Part shown: piece by piece, positions 16,667 to 24,340 of the stretch
Position numbering within the stretch: position 1 is the first letter of the stretch
Layout: the number at the start of each line of letters is the position of its first letter
Origin: Anaerolinea sp.
GTDB lineage: Bacteria; Chloroflexota; Anaerolineae; Aggregatilineales; UBA2796
Direction of reading: 5' to 3'
Assembly (NCBI GenBank): GCA_014879835.1
Contig: JACSRJ010000095.1
Location: 1-62,927, forward strand
DNA length: 62,927 nt
Notes under the pieces: generated by a model
Databases searched by the model: none
What the model was told of the DNA's origin: nothing
Seen by the model: the letters and a program-made list of their open reading frames with translations, nothing else
Program-made: the position numbers and the translations under genes

Positions 16667-18388
16667 TTAGGTGATCTCCATGTCAGGATCAATGACCTTG
16701 CGCGTTTTGAGGGCACCGACGATCTTCTCAAAACTGATTCCATAACGGGCTGCGAGTTCATCGGCATAACTTCGCCCCATTGGCGGACTTGCCACGATCT
16801 TATAAGTGCGCTTGATCTCTCCTCCGGACGCCTCGCTCAAACTGCTTTGGGCCATGGCGACCAGACTCAGTACTTTGCTATCCCCCGGTGTTGACGCATT
16901 CAACGCATCGGCGCTTCCTGCCAGTTCATGCATATGGGTGGTATAGGCCGCCCGCAAACCAATGAGCCGGAAGGAGCGCACAATATCCCGGCCAAGATAG
17001 AGGCTTTCGCCTGATGCGGTGCTGGAAAGAGATTCGTTGAGAAGCACCAAGCTGTACCGGGTTACCTGAAGGAAAATCTCATGAAGCCGCTGCGCTTCTT
17101 CGCCAAACCTGCCCAAGTGAGCGTTAGGTTTCTCTTCAACGGGGAAGTGTGTATAAATGCCGTCCACCGGGCTGATAGCCGCCTTGGAGCCGGGGACATA
17201 CAGTCCAGCTTGAAAAAATAACTGGGCGAGCGCCAGTCCTTGAATATACGTGGTTTTGCCGCCTTGATTAGGTCCAGTGATGATCAGAATGCGCCCCTCA
17301 TCATCAAATTTCACATCGTTGACCACCACTTCTCTACCGAGAGCAGAACTCCCCCCACGGGAGATGGTTCGCAAGGCCAGATGCAGGTTATAACAATCCT
17401 GAATAATGCACTGACGCGCTTCTTGATCAAGCACCTCGGCGCGGCACATGGGTAACCCTGCACGCTGCATCTGTCGGATCAGCCGCACAGCCCCTAAATA
17501 AAACACCATTTCCGGCTCTAGCGCGGCCAAAAATTCAGTACTTACCTGCAAAAACGACTTTAATGCTGCTTCGACGGGGCGAAACGCATCGGCAATCAAG
17601 AAGTCAAGGTCCTTAAACAAAGGAAATAACATCGGATCAGCGCGTTGGTTGGTAGGAACCAGCCTCCCATCGGCGGTCTGTACGTTGCGCATGGGCACAG
17701 AATGAAGTTGAGCGATGCCCTGAAAATCATCGCGGCCCCCAAACAGCTTCTTGATAAACGACAAACCCTGAAAACTTTCTGAATTGATGGATATGATGGT
17801 TGCGCCAATAGGCATGAGGTTGTGATCAAGATTGATGCCCAAGGTTAGGCTCTTGATACCGCGCGATTTTGCAAGCATCTCAGGCAGGATATTCTGCATA
17901 TTGATGAAGGTGGTATCCTGGGCCCGCTGGTGGATCATCTGACGGAGCTTCATAAGTCCGGCTGATTTGAGGGCAGTGCCCATCTCCTCAAAGGCCGCAT
18001 CAAGCTTTTTAATGATCTCCATGTACAGTTCGAGTTCCCCCAACCGTCCCAGCGTTTTTTGGAATGGCAGCGCCTGAAGGTTCGACATCTTGGCATAATA
18101 GGTCAGATCGGAGAGCTGAGGCAGCAGGGACTCAAGCTGCTCGATCAGGCCCGGTGCGGACAAAAAATCCTCAATGATCGCCTGTCGATAGCGGATAGTG
18201 TCTGGTTCGTCACATAGAGAGAGCAGGATATGTCTCATGGAGTCGGCATGTTTGCCGTCAAAGTTTAATGCACCAATGATCAACTCCAAGCCGAGATCAG
18301 CGGCACTATTGGGCTGCCAATGACGTGGAGCCATCGAGGGCTTTGCATGAGGCCATAACAAACTCACAATGTCATTTCCTTCAGGCAT
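16667..18388 (-). CDS. MutS-like ATPase (MutS domain III/V, no mismatch-recognition domain)
   Basis: A 573-aa protein with the MutS core and ATPase modules: helical lever/core about 40-340 and ATPase about 350-560. Walker A is GPNQGGKT (372-379). The Walker B region reads LVLLNES (447-453), with Asn451 where MutS usually has Asp, followed by SLSSTASG in place of the usual GRGT. The N-terminal mismatch-binding domain is absent, and so is the C-terminal Smr nuclease domain of MutS2. It therefore belongs to a MutS-like branch of unknown role rather than being the mismatch repair protein. RBS AAGGAGAAAAAC precedes ATG 18388. A LacI-type operator lies 57 bases upstream. Confidence 0.85.
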   Translation of the reverse strand: MPEGNDIVSLLWPHAKPSMAPRHWQPNSAADLGLELIIGALNFDGKHADSMRHILLSLCDEPDTIRYRQAIIEDFLSAPGLIEQLESLLPQLSDLTYYAKMSNLQALPFQKTLGRLGELELYMEIIKKLDAAFEEMGTALKSAGLMKLRQMIHQRAQDTTFINMQNILPEMLAKSRGIKSLTLGINLDHNLMPIGATIISINSESFQGLSFIKKLFGGRDDFQGIAQLHSVPMRNVQTADGRLVPTNQRADPMLFPLFKDLDFLIADAFRPVEAALKSFLQVSTEFLAALEPEMVFYLGAVRLIRQMQRAGLPMCRAEVLDQEARQCIIQDCYNLHLALRTISRGGSSALGREVVVNDVKFDDEGRILIITGPNQGGKTTYIQGLALAQLFFQAGLYVPGSKAAISPVDGIYTHFPVEEKPNAHLGRFGEEAQRLHEIFLQVTRYSLVLLNESLSSTASGESLYLGRDIVRSFRLIGLRAAYTTHMHELAGSADALNASTPGDSKVLSLVAMAQSSLSEASGGEIKRTYKIVASPPMGRSYADELAARYGISFEKIVGALKTRKVIDPDMEIT

Positions 18389-18444
18389 GTTTTTCTCCTT
18401 TTTGAGTCCGCCATGGGGTGGCTGTGGTTAGACACTGTATTGGT

Positions 18445-18460
18445 TTGGGAGCGCTCCCAA
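18445..18460. promoter_or_regulatory. perfect 16-bp palindrome, LacI/CelR-type operator
   Basis: TTGGGAGCGCTCCCAA is an exact palindrome with a central CG, the hallmark of LacI-family operators. Its inner 14 bases TGGGAGCGCTCCCA equal the CelR cellulose-regulator site known from Actinobacteria. It lies directly after a minus-strand -10 box (18471-18476), covering about +4 to +19 if transcription starts near 18464, which is the classic position for repression. Confidence 0.75.
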
Positions 18461-18470
18461 TTTGTTGTCT

Positions 18471-18476
18471 ATTATA
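18471..18476 (-). promoter_or_regulatory. putative -10 box of the MutS-like gene
   Basis: The minus strand reads TATAAT here, 83 bases upstream of ATG 18388. The -35 region at the matching distance is only weakly T-rich (no clear TTGACA), so this may be an activator-assisted or weak promoter. The palindrome lies immediately downstream. Confidence 0.45.
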
Positions 18477-18716
18477 CGGTAGATGGTCAAACAAAAAACA
18501 TTGGGAACTGCTGCTGTAGCCTGATGAACAGCCAGTTTTTGCCCCAGATGAAGATAGGAAGTGGACTGCATCCCTGCTGCTCTCTGAACCGCTTATGCAA
18601 TCTGCACAAAGCAGAGCCGTTTTTTTTAAACGCTCTAGCCAAACGTCTTTTCGGATCGGGCGCGTACAATAAGGCAGCATCTAATAGGGTCAGCAAAGCG
18701 CCAAGGGGCTGCCATC

Positions 18717-19538
18717 GTGACCGATCAACAGATTGTCTCTTCCACCCTCGTTCGTACCGCACCCGTGCGTGCTATTCGCCATGATTGGCTTCTAGATTGG
18801 CTGGCTGGCGAAGAAATCGACACCGCCCTCCTCGAACAATACGGATTTCAGTCCGGCACTTACTATGCGGTGGTGATTTATCGCCCACACCATACCGCGA
18901 ACATGAGCAGTGTTCAACTCGCGGGAATCCTCCAATCTGAGGCAATGCGGCGTAACATTTGTGGTCCTGTTGCGGCCTATGAAGGTGATTCAGCGGTCTT
19001 GTTTCACCCGGTTGAAGATCCACAGCAAACCGCACGCCTCAAGCTCAAAACCGAAGTCATCCGCAAACAACTTTCGGTTCGACTGTGTGAGGTTGATGTG
19101 CACTGTGGGGTGGGGCGTCCAGCACAGGGCATGGACAATCTGCGCCAGTCCTTCCGGGAGGCCGAAGAGGCTCTTCAGATCAGCGCTGAGCTAAAAATCC
19201 AAACACGCCCTACCTTCTTTGGCAATTCAAGCTTGTTTCACTTGCTGCGTTCTCTCAAAAGCCCAGAGTCGCTCCAGCATTTTTGCGATAGTTGGCTTGG
19301 GGAATTGATCGTCTACGACAATCGCCAGCACAGCGGGCTGCTTGATACCTTGCGGGCCTATTTCACCAACAACGGCAATACCGCGCTCACCGCTAAGGAA
19401 CTGCGCATCCATCGGAATACCTTGGCTTATCGGCTGAACCGTATTGCAGAGATCACCCGCCTTGATTTGGAAGATGCGGATGTGCGTTTGAATCTGCATC
19501 TGGCCCTCAAGGCACGGGAAGTGCTGGTCGCGGTTTAA
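18717..19538 (+). CDS. PucR/CdaR-like transcriptional regulator
   Basis: A 273-aa protein beginning at GTG 18717 with AAGGGG upstream. The C-terminal 60 residues form a PucR-type helix-turn-helix: LLDTLRAYFTNNGNTALTAK, then ELRIHRNTLAYRLNRIAEIT, which is the family's signature (few genes, long HTH with HRNTLxYRLxRI). The middle portion (about 30-200) resembles the GGDEF-like/CdaR module (YEGDSAVLFHPV, HCGVGRPAQGMDNLRQSFREAEEAL) seen in PucR/CdaR regulators of carbon and purine use. The effector is unknown. It is divergent from the MutS-like gene and ends at a terminator. Confidence 0.83.
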   Translation: MTDQQIVSSTLVRTAPVRAIRHDWLLDWLAGEEIDTALLEQYGFQSGTYYAVVIYRPHHTANMSSVQLAGILQSEAMRRNICGPVAAYEGDSAVLFHPVEDPQQTARLKLKTEVIRKQLSVRLCEVDVHCGVGRPAQGMDNLRQSFREAEEALQISAELKIQTRPTFFGNSSLFHLLRSLKSPESLQHFCDSWLGELIVYDNRQHSGLLDTLRAYFTNNGNTALTAKELRIHRNTLAYRLNRIAEITRLDLEDADVRLNLHLALKAREVLVAV

Positions 19539-19572
19539 ACCCGGTTCAACAAACCGTTCACAATGCTCGTTG

Positions 19573-19598
19573 AAGCCCCTCTGCTTGAGGGGCTTTTA
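19573..19598 (+). terminator. rho-independent terminator of the PucR-like gene
   Basis: An 8-bp stem AAGCCCCT / AGGGGCTT with a 7-base loop, running into TTTAT, 35 bases after the TAA of the regulator gene. Confidence 0.8.
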
Positions 19599-19784
19599 TG
19601 TTGAATCTGAGGGTGCTTTACAGCAGGTTTTGTTTAGCCTGAGTCATTTCTCTCTCTTGTACCTTGTGCAAGAGCACGAGGGCGCAAGTGCGCCCCTTCT
19701 CGATTCATTGAGATTTTCATTTTTTGAGACTTTATTATGGTATCATTCAAAATGTAGTCATGCCCTGTGGAAAGGATGGTTAGA

Positions 19785-20885
19785 GTGGCAAATCGAATTC
19801 AATGCAACTATGACTCGCTGGCGAACATCGCCAAAACATTTGCTCAGGAGGCGGAGCAGTCAAGCCAACTGATGCAGTCCGTCAAGTCCATTGTGGATCA
19901 ACTCCAAAATGGCGGCTGGATTGGGCTTGGCGCAGAACGTTTCTTTGAGGAAATGAATGATCTGATGTTCCCAGCTATGAACCGCCTGATGAACACCCTT
20001 CGGGATGCGGGACAGGCTTCTAATCGGATCAGCCAAGCGCTGCGTCAGGCAGAAGAAGAAGCCGGGGCGCTCTTCCGGGGTGAAGGTGGTGCAGACGGCG
20101 GTACTGGAAGTGCTCCGGGTGCAAGTGGGGGCGCTACCGGCCCCGGTGGTTCTTCAGGCCCCGGCGGCAGCACGGGTGGCACTGGTGCCACACCCGGCAC
20201 AAATGCAGGGCCAGCAATCACCTATCCGAAGCCCGCTTGGCCCGTAGACTTGAGCAACAAGGCTCAGATTGATGAACTCATCAATCCCAATATCAAGGGC
20301 GCTAACGACAGTGAACTGGCAAATTTGATGTACCGTCTAAGCCAGAACCCCACCGGAAGCAATCTTGATGAGACCCTGCGCGACATCGCCAAGATTCGGG
20401 GTGTGCCCGAAGAAAAAATCCGGTCTGATTACCAGAAATTCCTTGAGGTCCGGAATCAGGCGGAACAGAATCGGATCGCCAAGGGGCTTGATCCGATTGA
20501 ACCGCTTTCAAGTGGTAATAACCCCCTTGATCCCTTCCGCGCCGGACAGACCTTCTGGGGCACGACGGAACAACTTCGGTTTGGCAAGGTTGTGGGTGAT
20601 ACCTTTGGGATCGATCCAGTCTTTGGATCGCTGCTCAGCCCGACTGGTGGATTGGTTGGTCCCGGTGACTCGGTACTCAATACCGCTTTAGGCAGCGTGG
20701 AATCGATCAACATTCATGGCGCTGTCCATGATGCAGGCGGGTACCTGTATAACTATCACAACATGGGCCCCGGTTACCATTATGTACCGGGCACATGGCA
20801 GATACTTGACAAAGGCAATCCCCTTGCAGGGCAGGTGGATGGCATCAAGTTCTGGATGAACGAACTCGACAAACGCGGGCGTTAA
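19785..20885 (+). CDS. WXG100-family protein with glycine-rich linker and C-terminal domain (putative type VII secretion effector)
   Basis: Start chosen at GTG 19785 (V-ANRIQCNYDSLANIAK), eight bases after AAAGGA; an upstream GTG at 19767 is less well placed. The protein is 366 aa. Residues 1-100 are a helical-hairpin WXG100 module with Trp45-Ile-Gly47 at the turn and a predicted exit-signal-like helix after it. Residues about 105-150 are a Gly/Ser/Thr-rich linker. The C-terminal ~215 residues include a motif HGAVHDAGGYLYN (His311, His315-Asp316), reminiscent of but not proven to be a phospholipase A2-like HD active site. This is the layout of secreted WXG100-linked polymorphic toxins. No secretion machinery and no obvious immunity gene lie beside it. 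Confidence 0.72.
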   Translation: MANRIQCNYDSLANIAKTFAQEAEQSSQLMQSVKSIVDQLQNGGWIGLGAERFFEEMNDLMFPAMNRLMNTLRDAGQASNRISQALRQAEEEAGALFRGEGGADGGTGSAPGASGGATGPGGSSGPGGSTGGTGATPGTNAGPAITYPKPAWPVDLSNKAQIDELINPNIKGANDSELANLMYRLSQNPTGSNLDETLRDIAKIRGVPEEKIRSDYQKFLEVRNQAEQNRIAKGLDPIEPLSSGNNPLDPFRAGQTFWGTTEQLRFGKVVGDTFGIDPVFGSLLSPTGGLVGPGDSVLNTALGSVESINIHGAVHDAGGYLYNYHNMGPGYHYVPGTWQILDKGNPLAGQVDGIKFWMNELDKRGR

Positions 20886-20957
20886 GGTTTTCTGTCTTCA
20901 GGGCAGCTACATCGAAGCATCAAAACCCTGACACGCCCCTCACTCGACCTTCCTCCG

Positions 20958-20990
20958 ATCCCTTTCTACTTGCGGTAGAGAGGGATTTTT
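20958..20990 (+). terminator. rho-independent terminator after the WXG100 gene
   Basis: A 12-bp stem ATCCCTTTCTAC / GTAGAGAGGGAT with one G-T wobble and a 5-base loop, followed by TTTTT. It lies 72 bases after the stop of the WXG100 gene, so that gene is transcribed alone. Confidence 0.85.
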
Positions 20991-21084
20991 ATGTCTACCC
21001 ACCGCTTGGCCACTGCCCCAAGAACTGCGAAACTTGAGCAAGTCACCATCTTCGGGGTAGGTTTAGGTGCAGGATAAGGAATTT

Positions 21085-22524
21085 ATGGACACAGCAATCT
21101 GGTGGATTCGGCGCGATCTTCGACTCAATGACAACACCGCCCTCTATGCAGCGTTGACAACGGCGGCAATCGTGATTCCGGTGTTCATCCTTGATGATCG
21201 ACTGCTCCATGCACCACGCTTAAAAGGCGCTCGTACTGCGTGGATGCTTCAAGGATTACAGGTTCTCGATCAAGATATTCAGCGCCTTGGTGGAAGACTC
21301 ATTGTGCGCCATGGTCCTCCTGTCTCCGAGATGCTGGCGGTGTGCCACGAGAGTGGTGCGGCAGCGGTCTTTTGGAACCGCGATTACAGTCCCTACGCCC
21401 TGAAACGTGATCAGTCTGTACGGCAAGCCCTAAACAAAGCAGGGGTAAGCACCCACGATTTTAAAGACTTGATTTTGCATGAACCCAACGAGATTCCCAC
21501 TCGAACGGGCAAACCTTACGAAGTCTACACCCCCTTCAGCAAAGCATGGCACGCTGTCCCCAAACCACCGCGACTGCCTGATCTTGAGAGGTCTGAACTC
21601 AAGCGTTTAAATCCCCCCATCGGACTGCGCAGCGATCCACTCCCCACCCCCGAAGAACTGGGCATCACAGCCGCACCAGCGCCCATTGTGCCACCGGGTG
21701 AAAAAGCAGCATTGGATCGCCTCGTAGGGTTTCTGCACCAGCCTGTATACGGCTACAAGGAAGGGCGGAATGATCTTCCTTCACCAGCGACTTCGATCCT
21801 CAGTCCATACCTTCGATGGGGCATGATCAGCCCTCGGGTCTGCTTGGGAGAAGCCCAAAGGGTATTAGAACGCACCCCTGATCCGGAAGCGCGAGGCGGA
21901 ATCGTCAGTTGGATCAGCGAATTGATCTGGCGTGAGTTTAATTACAGCATCCTGATCAACCATCCCCGAATCGTGCGCCAAAACTTTCGGCCTCAGTACG
22001 ACGCAATCCAGTGGGGCAATAACCCCCAATGGCTCGACACGTGGCAGTCCGCCCAAACGGGGTATCCCATTGTAGACGCAGCGATCAGGCAGCTTCTTGA
22101 GGCCGGTTGGATGCACAACCGCGCTCGGATGATCGTGGCCTCTTTTTTGTGCAAAGACCTGCTCATCGACTGGCGTCAGGGTGAGGCGTTTTTTATGCGC
22201 CACTTGCTGGATGGGGATCTGGCGAACAATGTCGGCGGGTGGCAGTGGACCGCAGGTACCGGAACCGACGCCGCGCCGTACTTTAGGATTTTTAACCCCC
22301 TTGCCCAGTCACAGAAGTATGATCCTCAGGGTGAGTACATAAAAACCTATGTGCCCGCCCTCAAAAATGTGCCTCCTGCGTATATCCACGCGCCGCACCT
22401 TATGCCTCGAACCCTCCAAGAACGCACTGGTTGTGTGATCGGGCAGGATTATCCACTGCCCATCGTCCATCACGATCAACAGCGTCCAAAGGTCCTTATG
22501 ATGTATGCCGCAGCACGAACTTGA
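21085..22524 (+). CDS. phr: deoxyribodipyrimidine photolyase (class I CPD photolyase)
   Basis: Uses blue light and FADH- to split cyclobutane pyrimidine dimers. With ATG 21085 (MDTAIWWIRRDLRLNDN) the protein is 479 aa; AAGGA sits just upstream. The N-terminal ~130 residues form the alpha/beta antenna-binding domain. The C-terminal FAD domain has WISELIWREFN, TGYPIVDAAIRQLLEAGWMH, NRARMIVASFLCKDLLIDWR and LANNVGGWQWTAGTGTDAAP, the strongly conserved FAD and DNA-lesion segments. It is preceded by a terminator and followed by the nuo genes, so it is probably a single-gene unit. Confidence 0.93.
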   Translation: MDTAIWWIRRDLRLNDNTALYAALTTAAIVIPVFILDDRLLHAPRLKGARTAWMLQGLQVLDQDIQRLGGRLIVRHGPPVSEMLAVCHESGAAAVFWNRDYSPYALKRDQSVRQALNKAGVSTHDFKDLILHEPNEIPTRTGKPYEVYTPFSKAWHAVPKPPRLPDLERSELKRLNPPIGLRSDPLPTPEELGITAAPAPIVPPGEKAALDRLVGFLHQPVYGYKEGRNDLPSPATSILSPYLRWGMISPRVCLGEAQRVLERTPDPEARGGIVSWISELIWREFNYSILINHPRIVRQNFRPQYDAIQWGNNPQWLDTWQSAQTGYPIVDAAIRQLLEAGWMHNRARMIVASFLCKDLLIDWRQGEAFFMRHLLDGDLANNVGGWQWTAGTGTDAAPYFRIFNPLAQSQKYDPQGEYIKTYVPALKNVPPAYIHAPHLMPRTLQERTGCVIGQDYPLPIVHHDQQRPKVLMMYAAART

Positions 22525-22705
22525 TGCCATTTGGCTTCGGGTGAGTTAAACTAAACCGTGACCAGAGGTTGCTTGAACGTTCTAAGAGTTCCCACCCATT
22601 GGGTAAAATTTCTCCTATGGGAGAGTGCTGTAAAGCGCTATATACTTATTGCCATTGTCTGACGCACAACGACGCCTTTTCTGATTTGACCATTAGGGAG
22701 CCGTT

Positions 22706-24328
22706 ATGTCACTTGATCTGCTTGGCTTGATCACCTTCCTGCCTCTGATTGGGGCAGTGGTGGTGATCGTCCTGCCGCGAAGCCAGAAGAACCTAGCGCG
22801 AACGGTGGCGCTGCTTGTCAGTATCGCCGTGCTAGGGCTTGCGGTGTACTTGTTCTATATTTACTCCAACGGTAACTGCCCTCCCGGCAACGTGCCCGCG
22901 GATATGGCAAAAGCGGCTGAGGGCGCACCCTTCGGTTTTGCCTGCCAAAACGTAGCACCGTTCTTTCCCCTGCTCAATTCACATTGGCATGTGGGCGTAG
23001 ACGGCTTAAGCGTGGTGATGATTCTGCTGGGGGCGATCCTCACTCCGCTGGCGATCCTGATCAGTTACGAGGTCACCGACCGGGTACACGAACATATGGC
23101 CCTGTTCCTACTGTTGGAAATGGGCGTGATGGGCTTGTTTGTGTCCCTCGATTTGATGATCTTCTTCATCTTCTGGGAAATCGGGCTTGTGCCCATGTAC
23201 TTCTTGATCAACTATTGGGGCGGGAAAGAACGGCAGTATGCTTCCTTTAAGTTCTTCCTGTTCACAATGGCTGGTTCTTTAGGGCTGCTGCTCTCGATCC
23301 AGTTGATCTTCGCCCTCACCGGAACGATGGATATCCCCACCCTCTTGGCAGTCTTCCCTAAAGACCTAAACGCGCAGGGTGCGGCGATTACCATGCCCTT
23401 TAACGTTGATCTCAGTCTGGTGAAGGGTTTGGTATTCCTCGCCTTTTTCCTTGCCTTTGCGATCAAAGTGCCGATATGGCCCTTCCATACGTGGCTGCCT
23501 GACGCCCACACCGAAGCGCCCACGGCTGGCTCTATGCTTCTTGCGGGTATCCTTCTGAAACTTGGTGGTTATGGCTTTTTGCGCTTGGTAGTGCCCTTGT
23601 TCCCCGCACAGTCTGCAAGTTTCGCCCCCGTGATCGCGCTTTTGGCGGTGGCTGGGATCATTATGGGCGCACTGGCCGCATGGGGTCAGAATGACTTCAA
23701 GCGTTTGGTGGCTTACAGTTCGGTCAATCACATGGGCTTTGTGGTGCTGGGCATTGCGGCCTTTGCGGCAGTCTATAACAATATCTATTCCGCCGCAGTT
23801 ATCGAAAACCGAGAAGTGGTCATCCGCAGTGTGACCCTCGCCACCAACGGCGCGGTCTTGCAGATGTTCACGCATGGCTTAAGCTCAGCAGGCATGTTCT
23901 TGCTTGTTGGGGCACTCTATCATAAGGCCCACACCCGCCAGTTGAGCGATTTTGGCGGTTTGTGGAACCTTGCCCCCATCTACGGTGGACTTCTGGTATT
24001 TGTGAGTATGGGCAGCCTCGGTTTGCCCGGTTTGGCGGGTTTCGTCAGCGAATATCAGGTGATTGCAGGGGCATGGTGGATTTTCCCCGCGTTTACCGCA
24101 GTTTCCATGTTTGGGCTGCTGCTTACAGGGGCATATATCTTAAAAGGTATCCGGGCGGTGTTGGCAGGGCCAGTAAACGAACACTGGCGTGGTCATCACC
24201 TCGAAATTGAAGCCCGCGAAGTGTTGGCGCTGGCGCCGCTGGCTGTGTTGATGCTGGTTACCGGCATCTACCCGAACTGGCTCATGCCCGTCATTAACCA
24301 AACGGTAGCGCGCCTGTTCGGAGGATAA
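22706..24328 (+). CDS. nuoM: NADH-quinone oxidoreductase subunit M (first copy)
   Basis: A proton-pumping antiporter-like subunit of respiratory complex I, 540 aa with about 14 membrane spans. The conserved family segments are present: VDGLSVVMILLGAILTPL, FFIFWEIGLVPMYFLINYWG (key Glu) and WLPDAHTEAPTAGSMLLAGI with LLKLGGYG (channel Lys). Start ATG 22706 follows AGGGAGCC. It is followed 12 bases later by a second nuoM and then nuoN. The other complex I genes, including nuoL, are outside the window; upstream is the photolyase gene. Confidence 0.94.
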   Translation: MSLDLLGLITFLPLIGAVVVIVLPRSQKNLARTVALLVSIAVLGLAVYLFYIYSNGNCPPGNVPADMAKAAEGAPFGFACQNVAPFFPLLNSHWHVGVDGLSVVMILLGAILTPLAILISYEVTDRVHEHMALFLLLEMGVMGLFVSLDLMIFFIFWEIGLVPMYFLINYWGGKERQYASFKFFLFTMAGSLGLLLSIQLIFALTGTMDIPTLLAVFPKDLNAQGAAITMPFNVDLSLVKGLVFLAFFLAFAIKVPIWPFHTWLPDAHTEAPTAGSMLLAGILLKLGGYGFLRLVVPLFPAQSASFAPVIALLAVAGIIMGALAAWGQNDFKRLVAYSSVNHMGFVVLGIAAFAAVYNNIYSAAVIENREVVIRSVTLATNGAVLQMFTHGLSSAGMFLLVGALYHKAHTRQLSDFGGLWNLAPIYGGLLVFVSMGSLGLPGLAGFVSEYQVIAGAWWIFPAFTAVSMFGLLLTGAYILKGIRAVLAGPVNEHWRGHHLEIEAREVLALAPLAVLMLVTGIYPNWLMPVINQTVARLFGG

Positions 24329-24340
24329 GGTAGGAGGATC

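Larger units (their letters stand above)
18389..18716. other. divergent promoter region between MutS-like gene and PucR-like regulator
   Basis: A 328-base region between two divergently transcribed genes. The part near the MutS-like gene carries a minus-strand -10 box and a perfect 16-bp palindrome, annotated separately. Toward the regulator gene (GTG 18717) there is an AAGGGG ribosome-binding site at about 18703. No gene is seen in it. Confidence 0.6.

Noticed and set aside
19570-19872. 100-aa frame over the terminator and WXG100 start
   Set aside because: Starts in the terminator of the regulator gene and overlaps the WXG100 coding start in another frame.
22525-22705. tRNA or small RNA gene ahead of nuoM
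   Set aside because: No cloverleaf or T-loop motif; only short hairpins and a possible promoter.
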